From: Paenibacillus psychroresistens
GTDB lineage: Bacteria; Bacillota; Bacilli; Paenibacillales; NBRC-103111
Length of the DNA stretch: 64,000 nt
Direction of reading: 5' to 3'
NCBI RefSeq assembly: GCF_009728935.1
Contig: NZ_CP034235.1
Span: 2,890,001-2,954,000 of the forward strand
Shown here: piece after piece, positions 25,829-36,665 of the stretch
How the letters are laid out: each line of letters opens with the position of its first letter
Position numbering within the stretch: the stretch's first letter is position 1
Made by a program: the position numbers and the translations under genes
Notes under the pieces: model-generated
Seen by the model: only the letters and a program-made list of their open reading frames with translations
What the model was told of the DNA's origin: nothing
Database searches by the model: none

Positions 25829-26716
25829 ATGAACTTTCAACAAATTATTTTGACTTTACAGCAATTTTGGGCTGAACAGAATTGCATAGTTGTCCAGCCT
25901 TATGATGTAGAAAAAGGCGCAGGGACGCTTAATCCGATGACATTTTTGCGCAGTATTGGACCTGAACCATGGAACGTTGCTTATGTAGAGCCGTCACGCC
26001 GTCCATCCGATGGCCGTTATGGCGAGAATCCGAATCGTTTGTATCAGCATCATCAATTTCAAGTCATTATGAAGTCTTCACCCGATAATATCCAGGAGCT
26101 GTACTTGGAAAGCTTGAAGAAATTAGGTATTGATCCCCTACAGCATGATATTCGATTTGTAGAAGATAACTGGGAGCATCCCGGATTAGGTGCTTGGGGA
26201 CTAGGCTGGGAGGTATGGCTGGATGGAATGGAAATTACCCAGTTTACTTATTTTCAGCAGGTTGGCGGGATTGACATGAATCCGATCGCTGTAGAGATTA
26301 CTTATGGCTTAGAACGAATGGCTTCTTATATTCAAGATAAGGAAAATGTTTTTGATTTGGAATGGGTTGATGGCATCAAGTACGGAGATATCTTCCACCA
26401 ACCAGAATTTGAGCATTCTAAATATACTTTTGAAGTTTCCGATACGAAGATGCTGTTCACTTTATTTGGCATGTACGAGGAAGAGGCGCGTAAAGCGCTA
26501 GAGCAGAAATTGGTTTTTCCAGGCTATGACTATGTTCTAAAATGTTCACACACATTTAACCTTCTTGATGCCAGAGGGGCAATCAGCGTTACGGAACGTA
26601 CGGGTTATATTACAAGAGTGCGGAATTTATCACGAGCATGCGCAGCTACATATCTCGAGGAACGGGAACGTCTTGGCTTTCCATTGCTGAAGAAAGGAGT
26701 GGTTGAGAATGACTAA
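25829..26716 (+). CDS. glyQ: Glycyl-tRNA synthetase alpha subunit
   Basis: A 295-residue alpha subunit of the bacterial (alpha-beta)2 glycyl-tRNA synthetase, carrying the class II catalytic core ([49 protein letters not shown]). It charges tRNA-Gly. ATG 25829 was chosen since GGGGG lies nine bases upstream and [19 protein letters not shown] is the expected N-terminus; the open frame extends back into the T-box leader without meaning. It overlaps glyS by eight bases. Confidence 0.97.
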   Translation: MNFQQIILTLQQFWAEQNCIVVQPYDVEKGAGTLNPMTFLRSIGPEPWNVAYVEPSRRPSDGRYGENPNRLYQHHQFQVIMKSSPDNIQELYLESLKKLGIDPLQHDIRFVEDNWEHPGLGAWGLGWEVWLDGMEITQFTYFQQVGGIDMNPIAVEITYGLERMASYIQDKENVFDLEWVDGIKYGDIFHQPEFEHSKYTFEVSDTKMLFTLFGMYEEEARKALEQKLVFPGYDYVLKCSHTFNLLDARGAISVTERTGYITRVRNLSRACAATYLEERERLGFPLLKKGVVEND

Positions 26717-28784
26717 AGATCTATTATTGGAAATTGGGATGGAAGAAGTGCCTGCACGATTTGTGCGTGCCGCCGTTGAGCAGCTAGCTGATAAAATCAG
26801 CAAATGGCTAAATTCAATTCATGTTGATCATAAACAGGTAGAAATCTTTGGTACCCCTCGCCGAATTGCGGTACGTATCCATGAGGTTGCTGAAAAGCAG
26901 CAGGATGTGAATGAAGAAGTAAAAGGTCCCTCTCATAAGATTGCAGTGGATGAACAGGGAAATTGGAGCAAGGCTGCACTAGGCTTTGCGAAAAGCCAAG
27001 GATCTGATCCTTCTCAATTGTTTATTAAAGAAGTGGCTAATGTTCAATATGTACACGCAGCTAAGCAGAGCATAGGTGTAGCTACAGACTCCTTACTAAG
27101 TGAAGGTTTAACATCAGTCATTAGCTCACTTAATTTTTCGAAGAATATGCGCTGGGGTAGTCATGAAATGAAATTTGTCCGACCTATTCGCTGGTTGGTT
27201 GCATTGTTTGGCGAGGCTATTATTCCGCTAGAAATGGCTGGTATTGTTTCAGGACGAACAACAAGAGGGCATCGATTTCTTGGGGAGAATGTAGATATTT
27301 CGTCAGCTGCTGTTTATGAAAGCTCGCTTAAAGCTCAATTTGTCCTTGCCAACATAGACGAAAGAGAGCAGTTAATCACTAAACAAATTCAAGATTTAGC
27401 CGCAGAAAAAGGCTGGACGATTGCAATGAAACCAGATTTGCTGGAAGAAGTTATTTTTCTTGTGGAATATCCAACGGTGCTGTTCGGTACATTTGATCCT
27501 GATTTTTTACGGATACCACAGCAGGTTCTGATTACATCCATGCGAGAGCATCAGCGTTATTTTCCAGTGTTAGATGATAATGGCAGTTTATTGCCTTTCT
27601 TTGTTACCGTGCGTAATGGAAATTCAGTTGCTTTGGAGCAAGTTGCTAAAGGAAATGAAAAGGTATTGCGAGCCCGTTTGCAGGATGCGCGCTTCTTCTA
27701 TCAAGAGGATCAGAAGATGTCTATCGAGAGTGCATTGAATCGCTTAGAAACGATCGTATTCCATGAAGAGCTGGGTACTGTTGGTGATAAAGTCAGAAGA
27801 ATCGTCGAAATTTCCAACGCTCTAGCTCAATTGCTGGAATTAGATAGATCTTTAAGCAGTCAAGTGCAACGAGCGGCAGAGATCTGTAAATTTGATCTTG
27901 TATCATTAATGGTTTATGAATTTCCTGAGCTGCAGGGCATTATGGGCGAAGACTATGCACACAAGGCGGGCGAGAGCGACGTGATCGCTAAAGCTATTCT
28001 CGAGCATTATCAGCCTAAGTTTTCGGGGGATGCTTCACCTTCAGGAATCATCGGGGCAATTGTGAGTATTGCTGATAAAATGGACTCCATTGTAGGTTGT
28101 TTTTCGATTGGCATTATTCCTACAGGCTCTCAGGATCCATATGCTTTACGCAGACAAGCTGCAGGCATTGTTCAAATTCTGATTGACCAGGGATTAGCTG
28201 CTAAGCTTTCTGATTTGTTCACAATTGCCATCCAAACTCATCAAAAAGCAGGGTTATTGAAGCGTGGCAGCGAAGAAGTAAGTAAAGACCTTATGGATTT
28301 CTTTGCTTTACGGGTTAAAAATGTATTAACAGAGCGGCAAACCCGATACGATATCATTGATGCTGTGCTAGCTGCTGGTTTCGATTCTTTACCGGCAGTT
28401 GTTCGAAAAGCGGCTGCATTAACGGATTATGTCCAAACAGCAGATTTTAAAAGTACGTTGGAGTCATTCAATCGTGTAGGTAATTTAGCGGCGAAGGCTT
28501 CTGTTTACGAAGTTAATGTGGCTTTGTTTCAAGAACCGGCTGAAATTGAGCTTAATAGCGCATGGAAAGCGACTCATGATTCATTCTTAGAACAATTAGC
28601 AAATGCGAATGAAGCGGATGCTTTAACAACATTAAGTAAGCTTAAAGCACCTATTACTGCCTTTTTTGATGGAGTAATGGTGATGGCAGAGGATGAACAG
28701 GTTAAGCAAAATCGATTAGCCTTGCTGTACAATATTGCCGCAGATCTTAAACAAGTTGCTGACTTTTCTAAATTAAATAGTTAA
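26709..28784 (+). CDS. glyS: Glycyl-tRNA synthetase beta subunit
   Basis: A 691-residue beta subunit needed for tRNA-Gly recognition. It starts [22 protein letters not shown] and contains [34 protein letters not shown], the HD-like segment, and a C-terminal anticodon-binding-like part. ATG 26709 has AAAGGAG upstream within the end of glyQ and overlaps its stop. Both subunits are under the T-box leader. In B. subtilis ccpN comes next, but here it is missing. Confidence 0.97.
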   Translation: MTKDLLLEIGMEEVPARFVRAAVEQLADKISKWLNSIHVDHKQVEIFGTPRRIAVRIHEVAEKQQDVNEEVKGPSHKIAVDEQGNWSKAALGFAKSQGSDPSQLFIKEVANVQYVHAAKQSIGVATDSLLSEGLTSVISSLNFSKNMRWGSHEMKFVRPIRWLVALFGEAIIPLEMAGIVSGRTTRGHRFLGENVDISSAAVYESSLKAQFVLANIDEREQLITKQIQDLAAEKGWTIAMKPDLLEEVIFLVEYPTVLFGTFDPDFLRIPQQVLITSMREHQRYFPVLDDNGSLLPFFVTVRNGNSVALEQVAKGNEKVLRARLQDARFFYQEDQKMSIESALNRLETIVFHEELGTVGDKVRRIVEISNALAQLLELDRSLSSQVQRAAEICKFDLVSLMVYEFPELQGIMGEDYAHKAGESDVIAKAILEHYQPKFSGDASPSGIIGAIVSIADKMDSIVGCFSIGIIPTGSQDPYALRRQAAGIVQILIDQGLAAKLSDLFTIAIQTHQKAGLLKRGSEEVSKDLMDFFALRVKNVLTERQTRYDIIDAVLAAGFDSLPAVVRKAAALTDYVQTADFKSTLESFNRVGNLAAKASVYEVNVALFQEPAEIELNSAWKATHDSFLEQLANANEADALTTLSKLKAPITAFFDGVMVMAEDEQVKQNRLALLYNIAADLKQVADFSKLNS

Positions 28785-28799
28785 AGGAGTCGATTGCTT

Positions 28800-29621
28800 A
28801 TGATGTCTGAAGGAATATCAATGCCTGCTATATTCGTGCTTTCCGATTCTGCTGGTGAGACAGGTGAGGCTGTTGTAAAGGCAGCGATTATTCAATTTTT
28901 TCCATTGGCTATTAGCATTCGGCGCATCCCTTTTATTCAGAATCGAGCCGGTATTGATATCGCGATAAATTCTGCTAAGGCAGCAAATGGCGTTATTGTA
29001 TTCACTTTAGTAATTCCAGAGCTAAGGGATTACTTAATGGAGCAAGCCTTTATCCATCAAATTCTATCGATAGATCTTCTTGGCCCCATCATTAGCACTT
29101 TGGAAAAGGTATTGGATCGACAAGCTAGACATGAGCCAGGGCTGATTTATCAGCTGGATGAAGATTATTTCAAAAAAGTGGAAGCTGTTGAGTTTGCTGT
29201 TAAATATGATGATGGTAAGGATTCACGCGGCATTCTGAAGGCAGATATTATTCTGCTAGGCGTTTCAAGAACATCCAAAACACCACTTTCGATGTATCTA
29301 GCACATATGCGATATAAAGTGGCAAATGTTCCTTTAGTGCCGGAATTAAAACCTCCGGAAGAATTGTTCACGATTTCGTCACATAAAATTATCGGCTTGC
29401 GGATAAGTACGGAGAAGTTGAATGAAATCCGTAAGGAACGCTTGAAGGCATTAGGTTTACCAGACAGTGCAAACTATGCAAGCATAGACAGAATCGAGCA
29501 AGAATCCGATTATGCGGCTAAGCTTATGACTCGCTTAGGCTGTACAGTTATTGATGTATCTAACAAGGCAGTAGAAGAAACGGCAAGCATTATTCAGGAT
29601 TTATTCCAGAAGCGCGAATAG
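28800..29621 (+). CDS. yqfL: PPDK/PEP synthase regulatory protein (DUF299), YqfL
   Basis: A 273-residue bifunctional serine/threonine kinase and phosphorylase of the DUF299 family. The family regulates pyruvate phosphate dikinase or PEP synthase by ADP-dependent phosphorylation and pyrophosphorylase-type reversal. The P-loop-like [15 protein letters not shown] is intact, and the N-terminus reads [22 protein letters not shown] 28800 has AAAGGAG ten bases upstream. Its target dikinase is not in this window. The position between glyS and yqxD matches B. subtilis, except that ccpN is absent. Confidence 0.92.
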   Translation: MMSEGISMPAIFVLSDSAGETGEAVVKAAIIQFFPLAISIRRIPFIQNRAGIDIAINSAKAANGVIVFTLVIPELRDYLMEQAFIHQILSIDLLGPIISTLEKVLDRQARHEPGLIYQLDEDYFKKVEAVEFAVKYDDGKDSRGILKADIILLGVSRTSKTPLSMYLAHMRYKVANVPLVPELKPPEELFTISSHKIIGLRISTEKLNEIRKERLKALGLPDSANYASIDRIEQESDYAAKLMTRLGCTVIDVSNKAVEETASIIQDLFQKRE

Positions 29622-29723
29622 TTTTTGAAGTTTTAACGAATTTCTCTTAAGAAGCAGGATTTTTTATTTATTCATCGTATATAATATTACGGTACTACTA
29701 AAGTAGGAATTCGGTGGATAGCA

Positions 29724-30191
29724 ATGAGACTAACGTCCAAAATTATTGTGGATGCAGATGCATGCCCTGTGAAAGATCAAATTGTGATAGCTGCGGCACC
29801 CTTTGAAGTTGAGATTTGGATGGTCGCTTCTTTCGATCATTACTTAGCTCCAAGAGAAGGCGTAACGATCAAACAAGTGGATCGCTCTGATCAATCCGTG
29901 GATCTGTATATTGCAAACATGATTAAAGCAAACGATATATTGGTTACTCAGGATTTTGGTTTGGCAACAATTGGATTAGCAAAACGGGCTCATGTATTGT
30001 CGAATCGTGGTCAAAGGTACTCAGATGAGACTATAGATTTCCTTCTAGAGAAAAGGCATGAACAAGCTAAAATGAGGCGAGGCGGTAGGCACAGCAAGGG
30101 TCCGAGGCCTATGACTTCAGAAGATAGACATAAATTTCTACAAACTTTGACAAAAGTTTTAACTTTCTTGCAGGAAAATGTAACGACTTAG
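29724..30191 (+). CDS. yqxD: UPF0178/DUF188 protein (YqxD/YaiI)
   Basis: A 155-residue member of the YaiI/YqxD family, beginning with KIIVDADACPVKDQIV and containing VDLYIANMIKANDILVTQDFGLA and LSNRGQRYSDETIDFLL. The conserved Asp residues suggest a PIN-like nuclease fold, but no activity is proven. GGTGGA precedes the ATG. It leads into dnaG and sigA as in B. subtilis. Confidence 0.9.
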   Translation: MRLTSKIIVDADACPVKDQIVIAAAPFEVEIWMVASFDHYLAPREGVTIKQVDRSDQSVDLYIANMIKANDILVTQDFGLATIGLAKRAHVLSNRGQRYSDETIDFLLEKRHEQAKMRRGGRHSKGPRPMTSEDRHKFLQTLTKVLTFLQENVTT

Positions 30192-30231
30192 CGAATATTA
30201 TTACGTGTTAATTTGAATGAAGGTGAATCGA

Positions 30232-32061
30232 ATGAGTAACGGACGTATTCCCGATTCGATTATCGAGGCAGTTCTTAAGCATCATGACATTGTAGATGTC
30301 GTTGGTAAATTTGTACACTTGAGTAAACAAGGGCGCTATATGAAAGGACTATGTCCTTTTCATTCGGAGAAATCTCCTTCCTTTACCGTTACTCCAGAAA
30401 AACAAATTTTTTATTGCTACGGTTGCCATATGGGTGGAAATGCGATTAATTTTGTGAAGGAAATGGAAGGCCTGTCTTACGGAGAAGCTGTTCGTCAAAT
30501 GGCGGAGGAAGCTAATATCTCGATTGGCTGGGAAACACCCACTGAGCAACAAACCGAGCTACAGTTAGACAAAGCTAAGTTATTACAGGCTTATGAGCTT
30601 TCTACCAAGCTGTATCATCATGTTCTACTCAATACGGTGCAAGGCAAAGAAGCCATGCAATATCTGCGTATGAGAGGGCTAACTGATAAATGGATTGAAT
30701 TTTTTCAAATTGGATATGCGCCACCTGCTTGGGACACTCTAGCTCAATTTCTCGAAAAGCGGCAATTTTTACTACCGTTAATGGAGCAAGGAGGACTGCT
30801 TAGCGCTAGGTCATCTGGCGGCTATGTCGATAAATTTCGTGATCGAATCCTATTTCCAATATGTGATGTAAAGGGAAGGGTGATTGCTTTTGGTGGACGT
30901 GCAATGGGAGATGTTCAGCCCAAATACATGAATAGTCCTGAGTCCGTGCTGTTTAATAAAAGCAGCAGCTTATACAACTTCCATCAAGCAAGAGCAGTGA
31001 TCCGCAAGAATCGCCAGGTTGTATTATTCGAAGGATATGTGGATGTCATTAAAGCATGGGAGGCCGGAGTAACTAACGGTGTTGCTACAATGGGAACTGC
31101 ATTAACCGAAGAGCATGCAGCACATTTGAAAAGAAATGCAGATGAAGTAGTCGTTTGCTACGATGGTGACAACGCCGGACAGACAGCAGCCTTCAAAAGT
31201 ATCGCGACTCTGGAAAAAGCACAGCTGCATGTCAAAATCGCCATGTTACCGGAAGGCTTGGATCCGGATGAATACATTGGCAAACATGGCGCAGAAAGCT
31301 TTCAAAGAGAAGTAATCGAATCTGCTGTACCCACGATTAAATACAAATTGATTTTTGAACGCAAAAGATTCAATTTGCTCCAGCAGGACGGAAAACGCCA
31401 GTATCTGGATGTTGCTATTCGAATGATTGCAGAGCTTCCTTCCGCGATTGATCGTGAACAGTACTCTAAGGAATTGTCAGTGGATTATCAGCTGACACTT
31501 GACACGATTAAACAAGAAATGAATGAACATCGGCAAGAATTTCTAAAAAAGCAACAAACGGGGGATAATAAGCATCATTCGTGGAATAATGATATGAATA
31601 TTGGAAGAGTTTCGAAAAAAGATGCTCCTTTACTGGAGGCTCATCAGGTTGCTGAGAAAAAGCTATTGTCTGCAATGATCCATGATTCGGAGATTGCCAC
31701 ATATGTACAGCAGCGTTTAGATGAACAGTTTAATGTGGAAGCTCACGCAGCTCTTGCTGCTTATTTATACGCCTATTACGCCCAAGGGAACGCACCGGAT
31801 GCAAGTCGATACATCGCAACCTTACAGGATGAGCAATTGGAAAGTGTCGCCAGCTCGATATTAATGCTGGAAGGCAATGAAGCCAACAATGCTCAAGCAA
31901 TCGATGATTATATTCGTGTCATTCTGCATTATCCGCAGCTACAGGCATTGGAGCAAAGAAGTCAAGAAGCATTACGTGCCCAGAACGCGGGTGACTATGC
32001 ATTAGCAGCACAGATTCACAAGGAAATTAGTACCTTAAAACAACAGCTGAAATCGTTTTAG
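30232..32061 (+). CDS. dnaG: DNA primase DnaG
   Basis: A 609-residue primase. The zinc-binding domain has C41, H44, C62 and C65 (CPFH, then CYGC). The TOPRIM core shows [18 protein letters not shown] and [12 protein letters not shown]. The C-terminal helicase-interaction part is helical. It synthesises RNA primers for replication. ATG 30232 was chosen because AAGGTG lies just upstream and family members begin near the GRIPDSI motif; an ATG 15 bases earlier is possible but lacks a site. Forms the conserved dnaG-sigA macromolecular-synthesis operon. Confidence 0.97.
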   Translation: MSNGRIPDSIIEAVLKHHDIVDVVGKFVHLSKQGRYMKGLCPFHSEKSPSFTVTPEKQIFYCYGCHMGGNAINFVKEMEGLSYGEAVRQMAEEANISIGWETPTEQQTELQLDKAKLLQAYELSTKLYHHVLLNTVQGKEAMQYLRMRGLTDKWIEFFQIGYAPPAWDTLAQFLEKRQFLLPLMEQGGLLSARSSGGYVDKFRDRILFPICDVKGRVIAFGGRAMGDVQPKYMNSPESVLFNKSSSLYNFHQARAVIRKNRQVVLFEGYVDVIKAWEAGVTNGVATMGTALTEEHAAHLKRNADEVVVCYDGDNAGQTAAFKSIATLEKAQLHVKIAMLPEGLDPDEYIGKHGAESFQREVIESAVPTIKYKLIFERKRFNLLQQDGKRQYLDVAIRMIAELPSAIDREQYSKELSVDYQLTLDTIKQEMNEHRQEFLKKQQTGDNKHHSWNNDMNIGRVSKKDAPLLEAHQVAEKKLLSAMIHDSEIATYVQQRLDEQFNVEAHAALAAYLYAYYAQGNAPDASRYIATLQDEQLESVASSILMLEGNEANNAQAIDDYIRVILHYPQLQALEQRSQEALRAQNAGDYALAAQIHKEISTLKQQLKSF

Positions 32062-32080
32062 GGATAAGGGAGTGGGAATG

Positions 32081-33220
32081 ATGGCTAACGACCAGCATGC
32101 GGAGCTAGAGACAGAATTAACTTTGGAGCAGGTCAAGGACCAGCTGATTGAGTTGGGCAAAAAAAGACTATCGCTGACTTACAAGGATATTGCAGAACGT
32201 TTAGCACCGTTTGACCAAGACGCGGAGCAAATTGACGAGTTTTTTGAGCAATTATCTGAAATGGGTATTGATGTGGGGAACGAGTCAGATGAAGACGAAA
32301 GCCCGCATAATCCGGAAGATAGGGACAGGGATAGAGAAAGAGATCAAGACGAGTTTAGTTTTGATGATGACTTATCCTTACCAGCAGGCATTAAAATTAA
32401 TGACCCTGTTCGGATGTATTTAAAGGAGATTGGTCGTGTTCCTTTGCTTTCAGCAGAGGATGAAGTTGATTTGGCCAAACGAATTGAAAATGGTGATGAA
32501 GAGGCAAAACGTCGATTAGCGGAAGCAAATCTTCGACTAGTTGTCAGTATTGCGAAACGTTATGTGGGTCGTGGAATGCTGTTCCTTGATTTAATCCAAG
32601 AAGGCAACATGGGTTTAATTAAAGCGGTAGAGAAGTTTGACCATACCAAGGGCTATAAATTTAGTACTTATGCCACATGGTGGATTCGTCAAGCTATCAC
32701 TCGCGCCATTGCGGATCAAGCAAGAACCATTCGAATACCCGTTCATATGGTGGAAACCATCAATAAATTAATCCGTGTTTCACGTCAATTGCTTCAAGAA
32801 TTAGGCCGTGAGCCAAGTCCTGAAGAAATTGCTAAGGAAATGGATTTAAGTACAGAAAAAGTAAGAGAAATAATGAAGATTGCTCAAGAGCCCGTCTCAC
32901 TGGAAACGCCAATTGGTGAAGAAGATGATTCACATCTGGGTGATTTTATTGAAGATCAAGAAGCATTGGCACCAGCAGATGCAGCAGCTTATGAGTTGCT
33001 TAAAGAACAGCTTGAGGATGTTCTCGATACGTTGACCGAGAGAGAAGAAAATGTACTTCGTTTGCGTTTTGGTCTCGATGATGGGCGTACTCGGACATTG
33101 GAAGAAGTGGGTAAGGTATTCGGAGTTACACGTGAGCGTATCCGTCAGATTGAGGCTAAAGCTCTACGTAAGCTTCGTCATCCAAGCCGCAGTAAACGTT
33201 TGAAGGATTTCCTTGAATAA
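32081..33220 (+). CDS. sigA: Housekeeping RNA polymerase sigma factor SigA (RpoD)
   Basis: A 379-residue group 1 sigma-70 factor. Region 1.1 leads into an acidic linker ([16 protein letters not shown]). Region 1.2 follows ([16 protein letters not shown]), then region 2 with [37 protein letters not shown] and [18 protein letters not shown], region 3 with [13 protein letters not shown], and region 4 ending [29 protein letters not shown] is eight bases before ATG 32081; ATG 32078 is an alternative. A terminator follows the gene. Confidence 0.97.
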   Translation: MANDQHAELETELTLEQVKDQLIELGKKRLSLTYKDIAERLAPFDQDAEQIDEFFEQLSEMGIDVGNESDEDESPHNPEDRDRDRERDQDEFSFDDDLSLPAGIKINDPVRMYLKEIGRVPLLSAEDEVDLAKRIENGDEEAKRRLAEANLRLVVSIAKRYVGRGMLFLDLIQEGNMGLIKAVEKFDHTKGYKFSTYATWWIRQAITRAIADQARTIRIPVHMVETINKLIRVSRQLLQELGREPSPEEIAKEMDLSTEKVREIMKIAQEPVSLETPIGEEDDSHLGDFIEDQEALAPADAAAYELLKEQLEDVLDTLTEREENVLRLRFGLDDGRTRTLEEVGKVFGVTRERIRQIEAKALRKLRHPSRSKRLKDFLE

Positions 33221-33231
33221 ATCATACACAC

Positions 33232-33272
33232 GACCTACCCTGCTTGCCTTGCAGTAGTGGGTCATTTTTTTT
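33232..33272 (+). terminator. Intrinsic terminator after sigA
   Basis: Imperfect hairpin: GACCTAC near 33232 pairs with GTAGTGGGTC with one wobble, an internal loop, then CTGC/GCAG, followed by T8 (33265-33272). Confidence 0.8.
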
Positions 33273-33300
33273 AAATTACGATGCAATCGGGGTGAAAGAA

Positions 33301-34125
33301 TTGGATGCGGAAAAAAGAAAAACGATTGTATATGAAATTGAGCATTGGCGAAAAAATAAATTGCTTCCCGAGCATTTATGCGACTTTTTATTAAATTTAT
33401 ATTTAGAGGATCCAGCCGATCGACCGAAAAAATGGGGCAGTGTATCACCTGGTTCCATTCGTAACAGTAATTGGAAAGTTTGGTTATTAGTTTTTGGTGG
33501 TATCGGCCTTATCTCCTTTATCGTTCTTAATTTTAACTCTTTTCAAATTCCAATGCAAATTTCGATTTTTTCCTTGTTTATCCTGCTTTGTTATATGATA
33601 GGCGGTGTTTCTCGTCCGAAAAACCCAACGATTGCTTATTTAGCTTTAGGAGCGGGCTCCATTTTATTATTGAATGTGGGATTATTCTTACTACATAAAC
33701 ACGATGCAGATCCCAAGTTTATTGTGGCATATACCGTAATATGCAGCATAATTTGGATGGTAACGGGAATAACGGCACGAATGCCTATTTTTCATTTTGG
33801 CGGCTGGCTTGTACTTATTCTCATCTATGGATGGGTCTTAAATCATAATATTGAAACGTACGATTGGTTAGGCTTGCAAATGAGCTGGGTGCCTGTAAGT
33901 ATCGTATTAATTTGGTTAGGCTGGCTGTTCCATCACAACAATAAACAAATGGGAGCAGTGCTGCTTCTGGTCGGTTACCTAGTTTGGTTTGTTCCAGATT
34001 TGTTTGGATTATTATTTACTGATTTACCGCGAAGTGGATTGCAGCTATCACTGATGCTTCGAATAGTAGTGGCGGGTACAGTGTTATTCTCGTTGCGTAA
34101 AAAATGGATAGAGTGGGTAACTTAA
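33301..34125 (+). CDS. Multi-pass membrane protein of unknown function
   Basis: A 274-residue protein with a short cytoplasmic head (DAEKRKTIVYEIEHWRKNKLLPEHLCDFLLNLYLE) followed by about eight hydrophobic segments. The head and layout recall DUF2157-type membrane proteins, but I do not recognise it with certainty. The likely start is TTG 33301, six bases after GGGGTG; GTG 33292 is in frame and possible. The stop overlaps the trmK start (TAATG), so it is probably co-transcribed with trmK and yqfO. No signal peptide apart from the helices. Confidence 0.75.
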   Translation: MDAEKRKTIVYEIEHWRKNKLLPEHLCDFLLNLYLEDPADRPKKWGSVSPGSIRNSNWKVWLLVFGGIGLISFIVLNFNSFQIPMQISIFSLFILLCYMIGGVSRPKNPTIAYLALGAGSILLLNVGLFLLHKHDADPKFIVAYTVICSIIWMVTGITARMPIFHFGGWLVLILIYGWVLNHNIETYDWLGLQMSWVPVSIVLIWLGWLFHHNNKQMGAVLLLVGYLVWFVPDLFGLLFTDLPRSGLQLSLMLRIVVAGTVLFSLRKKWIEWVT

Positions 34126-34892
34126 TGGTTGGATTATCTAAACGTTTATTAACAATAGCTGAGCATGTACCGCAAGGCAGCAAGCTGGCTGATATTGGCT
34201 CGGATCATGCATTGCTTCCTGTATATTTGGCACAGAGGGGGATAACAGCCTCAGCAATTGCTGGAGAACTAAATGCAGGTCCTTATGCAGCCGCACTAAA
34301 ACAAGTTGAAGAAGCAGGTCTCAGAAGCTTCATAGAAGTTCGTCAAGGAGATGGCCTTGAAGTTATTGCTTCTGGTGAAGTGGATGTTATTACAATTGCT
34401 GGAATGGGCGGACTCTTGATTGTTCAAATCTTGACACAAGGTGTTGCCAAGCTTAATCAAGTGCAACGAATGATTCTGCAGCCTAATGTGGGGGAAGAAG
34501 TGGTTCGCCGCTGGTTAGTGGAGCATGATTGGTTTTTGAGTGAGGAATATATTATTCAAGAAGATGGAAAAATCTACGAAGTGCTGGTCGCAGATCGATC
34601 TGAACAAGCAAAGGATTTGAATCAGAGCTTGTATCAAGAACGGCAAATAGCAGGAAAAACAGTTAATAAAGAAAGACTCATTGCTATGGGTCCTTACTTA
34701 CTAACTCAAGCTGATCCAATATGGATTCAAAAATGGCAGGATGAGTTATTTAAATTACAGCGTATTGTGGAGCAGCTATCGAGATCAGAGCTAGAAGCAT
34801 CGCTTCAGCGTCAACAACAAATTCAAAACGAAATGATCGAAATACAGGAGGTTATAGCATGCTCGCAAAAGGTCAAACCGTCATTCAAATGA
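34125..34892 (+). CDS. trmK: tRNA (adenine(22)-N1)-methyltransferase TrmK
   Basis: A 255-residue SAM-dependent methyltransferase of the TrmK/YqfN family that makes m1A22 in tRNA. Motif I is LADIGSDHALLPVYLAQRG, followed by AIAGELNAGPYAAALKQVEEAGL, GDGLEVI and IAGMGGLLIVQIL, plus a C-terminal coiled part. ATG 34125 overlaps the stop of the upstream membrane protein and matches the family N-terminus (LSKRLLTIAEHVPQGSKLADIGSDHA). Its last 34 bases overlap the next gene. Confidence 0.94.
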   Translation: MVGLSKRLLTIAEHVPQGSKLADIGSDHALLPVYLAQRGITASAIAGELNAGPYAAALKQVEEAGLRSFIEVRQGDGLEVIASGEVDVITIAGMGGLLIVQILTQGVAKLNQVQRMILQPNVGEEVVRRWLVEHDWFLSEEYIIQEDGKIYEVLVADRSEQAKDLNQSLYQERQIAGKTVNKERLIAMGPYLLTQADPIWIQKWQDELFKLQRIVEQLSRSELEASLQRQQQIQNEMIEIQEVIACSQKVKPSFK

Positions 34893-35974
34893 TGGAGCAG
34901 CTTGCCCCTAAGCACTATGCCATGCCCGATGATAAAATAGGCTTACAGCTCGGTACGTTAAACAAGGAAATTAGAAATGTACTTGTAGCTTTAGATGTGA
35001 CGACTGAGGTAGCTGAGGAAGCCATACGGCTGCAAATTGATTTAATCATTGCCCATCATGCTATAGTTTACCGTCCGCTAAAGCACCTTCAGACCGATAC
35101 ACCCGCAGGTAAGCTTTATGAAAAATTAATTAAACATGATATTGCTGTTTACATAGCACATACGAATTTAGATGTGGCTGATGGCGGAGTGAATGATATG
35201 ATGGCCGGGGCACTTGGGCTTAGTGGGCTGAGCCATCTTGAAGGTGTTCATACGGAAAAGCTGAAGAAACTAGTTGTTTTTATACCTGAAACACATCATG
35301 AGCAAGTACGGGCGGCTGTTTTTAATGCAGGTGCTGGCGGGATTGGACATTATAGCCATTGCAGCTTTAATCTAACAGGCACAGGCACTTTTTTACCTGG
35401 TGAAGGAGCACAACCGTTTATCGGAAGGCTTGGCCAAATCGAGTCCGTGACCGAGGTGCGTTTTGAGACAATTGTGCCAGAGGGCATAGAACGTAAAGTC
35501 ATTCAAGCCATGCTGAAAGCACACCCCTATGAAGAAGTTGCTTACGATCTTTACCCATTGGAGCTCAAAGGACGTACATTTGGGCTAGGGCGCGTAGGCA
35601 AGCTTGCAGAGGCATGCACTGTTGCGGATTTAGTAGTGCAGGTTAAACAAGCTTTCTCCGTTGAAACCGTACGAGTTGTTGGAAACCTCCAGCAGGTTGT
35701 TAAGAAGATAGCCGTACTTGGAGGGGCTGGCAGTCGTTATATTCAAGCTTCTCTCTTTGCAGGGGCAGATGTATTAATTACAGGAGACATCGACTACCAT
35801 AGCGCTCAGGACGCTCTAGCTGCCGGCTTGATATTGATCGATCCGGGGCACAACATTGAGAAAATTATGAAGAGCCATGTGGCAGATTATCTAATTAAGC
35901 ATTTAACTGCTAAAAAATATACGACTAATGTGATAGCTTCGGAAGTGGATACAGAGGTTTTTAAATTTGTTTAA
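34859..35974 (+). CDS. yqfO: Nif3-like dinuclear metal-centre protein (YqfO)
   Basis: A 371-residue NIF3/DUF34 protein with the metal-binding motifs LIIAHHAIVYR and YIAHTNLDVADGGVND at the start, GDIDYHSAQDA and IDPGHNIEK at the end, and a PII-like insert in the middle (HPYEEVAYDLYPLELKG). The family is suspected to act in cofactor or metal-related metabolism; the reaction is unproven. AGGAGG lies seven bases before ATG 34859. It overlaps trmK by 34 bases, longer than usual for coupled genes. Confidence 0.93.
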   Translation: MLAKGQTVIQMMEQLAPKHYAMPDDKIGLQLGTLNKEIRNVLVALDVTTEVAEEAIRLQIDLIIAHHAIVYRPLKHLQTDTPAGKLYEKLIKHDIAVYIAHTNLDVADGGVNDMMAGALGLSGLSHLEGVHTEKLKKLVVFIPETHHEQVRAAVFNAGAGGIGHYSHCSFNLTGTGTFLPGEGAQPFIGRLGQIESVTEVRFETIVPEGIERKVIQAMLKAHPYEEVAYDLYPLELKGRTFGLGRVGKLAEACTVADLVVQVKQAFSVETVRVVGNLQQVVKKIAVLGGAGSRYIQASLFAGADVLITGDIDYHSAQDALAAGLILIDPGHNIEKIMKSHVADYLIKHLTAKKYTTNVIASEVDTEVFKFV

Positions 35975-36043
35975 GGTCTGGTCTTTATAGGTCTTGCGAT
36001 AGGGTTAGATTACTCTGATTTAAGATTTGCCATTTATTTATAG

Positions 36044-36072
36044 TTGTTTTTAATTCCAAAAATCTGTATAGT
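36044..36072 (+). promoter_or_regulatory. Promoter of rnpB
   Basis: TTGTTT (36044-36049), a 17-bp spacer and TATAGT (36067-36072). The predicted start near 36080 agrees with the 5' end of the RNase P RNA inferred from helix P1. Confidence 0.6.
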
Positions 36073-36079
36073 GGTAGAA

Positions 36080-36506
36080 TTGGAAAGCTTGACAGACAAT
36101 CGCTGGCAGCAAAGCTTGCTTTGTTACGAGAGGAAAGTCCGGGCTCCTTAAGGCAGGATGCTGGATAACGTCCAGTCAACGCGAGTTGAAGGAAAGTGCC
36201 ACAGAAATGGACCGCCGATGGCCGCTGAAGAAATTCATTGTGCACAGGCAAGGGTGGAACCGTGGTGTAAGAGACCACGAGGGAATTCGGTGACTTCTTC
36301 CCTGGTAAACCCCATCTGGAGCAAGACCTAAGAGGAACGCAGTAAGCTTCGAGCTTACAACTTTAGCCTGAGGTGCGTTCGGGTTGGTCGCTTGAGCTGC
36401 TTAGCAATAAATGGCCTAGATAGATGATTGTCACTTCAATGGTGGGAGGGGAAACCCGTTTGCACCACCGGAAGTACAGAACCCGGCTTACGGCAAGCTT
36501 TCCGTA
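36080..36506 (+). ncRNA. rnpB: RNase P RNA (class B)
   Basis: Catalytic RNA that removes tRNA 5' leaders. Conserved blocks are GAGAGGAAAGTCCGGGCTC near the 5' end and AGTACAGAACCCGGCTTAC near the 3' end. Helix P1 closes the molecule: GGAAAGCTTG (36082-36091) pairs with CAAGCTTTCC (36494-36503). The central CACAGAAATGG region is also present. Sequence around GGGTGGAACCGTGG fits the bacterial class B type of Firmicutes. It has its own promoter and terminator. Ends are good to a few bases. Confidence 0.95.
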
Positions 36507-36518
36507 CATAGGAACACC

Positions 36519-36548
36519 AAAAACCGCCTAGATCTTAGGCGGTTTTTT
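36519..36548 (+). terminator. Intrinsic terminator of rnpB
   Basis: 12-bp stem (AAAAACCGCCTA 36519-36530 with 36536-36547), 5-base loop, T-run. Confidence 0.9.
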
Positions 36549-36549
36549 A

Positions 36550-36651
36550 ATTTAAAGCGTCGAAATCGCTCTAAATCAAGTTAAGTGGCCGAATCGTTGG
36601 ATTTAAAGCGCCGAAACCGCTCTAAATCAAGCTCAGCCGCCGAATCGGTGG
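36550..36651. repeat. Two tandem copies of a 51-bp repeat
   Basis: Units 36550-36600 and 36601-36651 differ at only a handful of positions. Each contains GCGCCGAAACCGC-like and CCGAATCGGTGG-like blocks; the latter can fold as a short hairpin. The repeat lies between the rnpB terminator and the convergent protease gene. Probably a short intergenic repeat family; two copies without spacers exclude a CRISPR. Confidence 0.85.
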
Positions 36652-36665
36652 ACTATTTAGTTTCC

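Noticed and set aside
29622..29723. Promoter with TATAAT before yqxD
   Set aside because: The -10 at 29680-29685 is perfect, but no acceptable -35 is found at the right distance, so I did not list it as a feature.
36550..36651. Possible CRISPR
   Set aside because: Two adjacent repeat units with no spacer between them and no cas genes; it is a tandem repeat.
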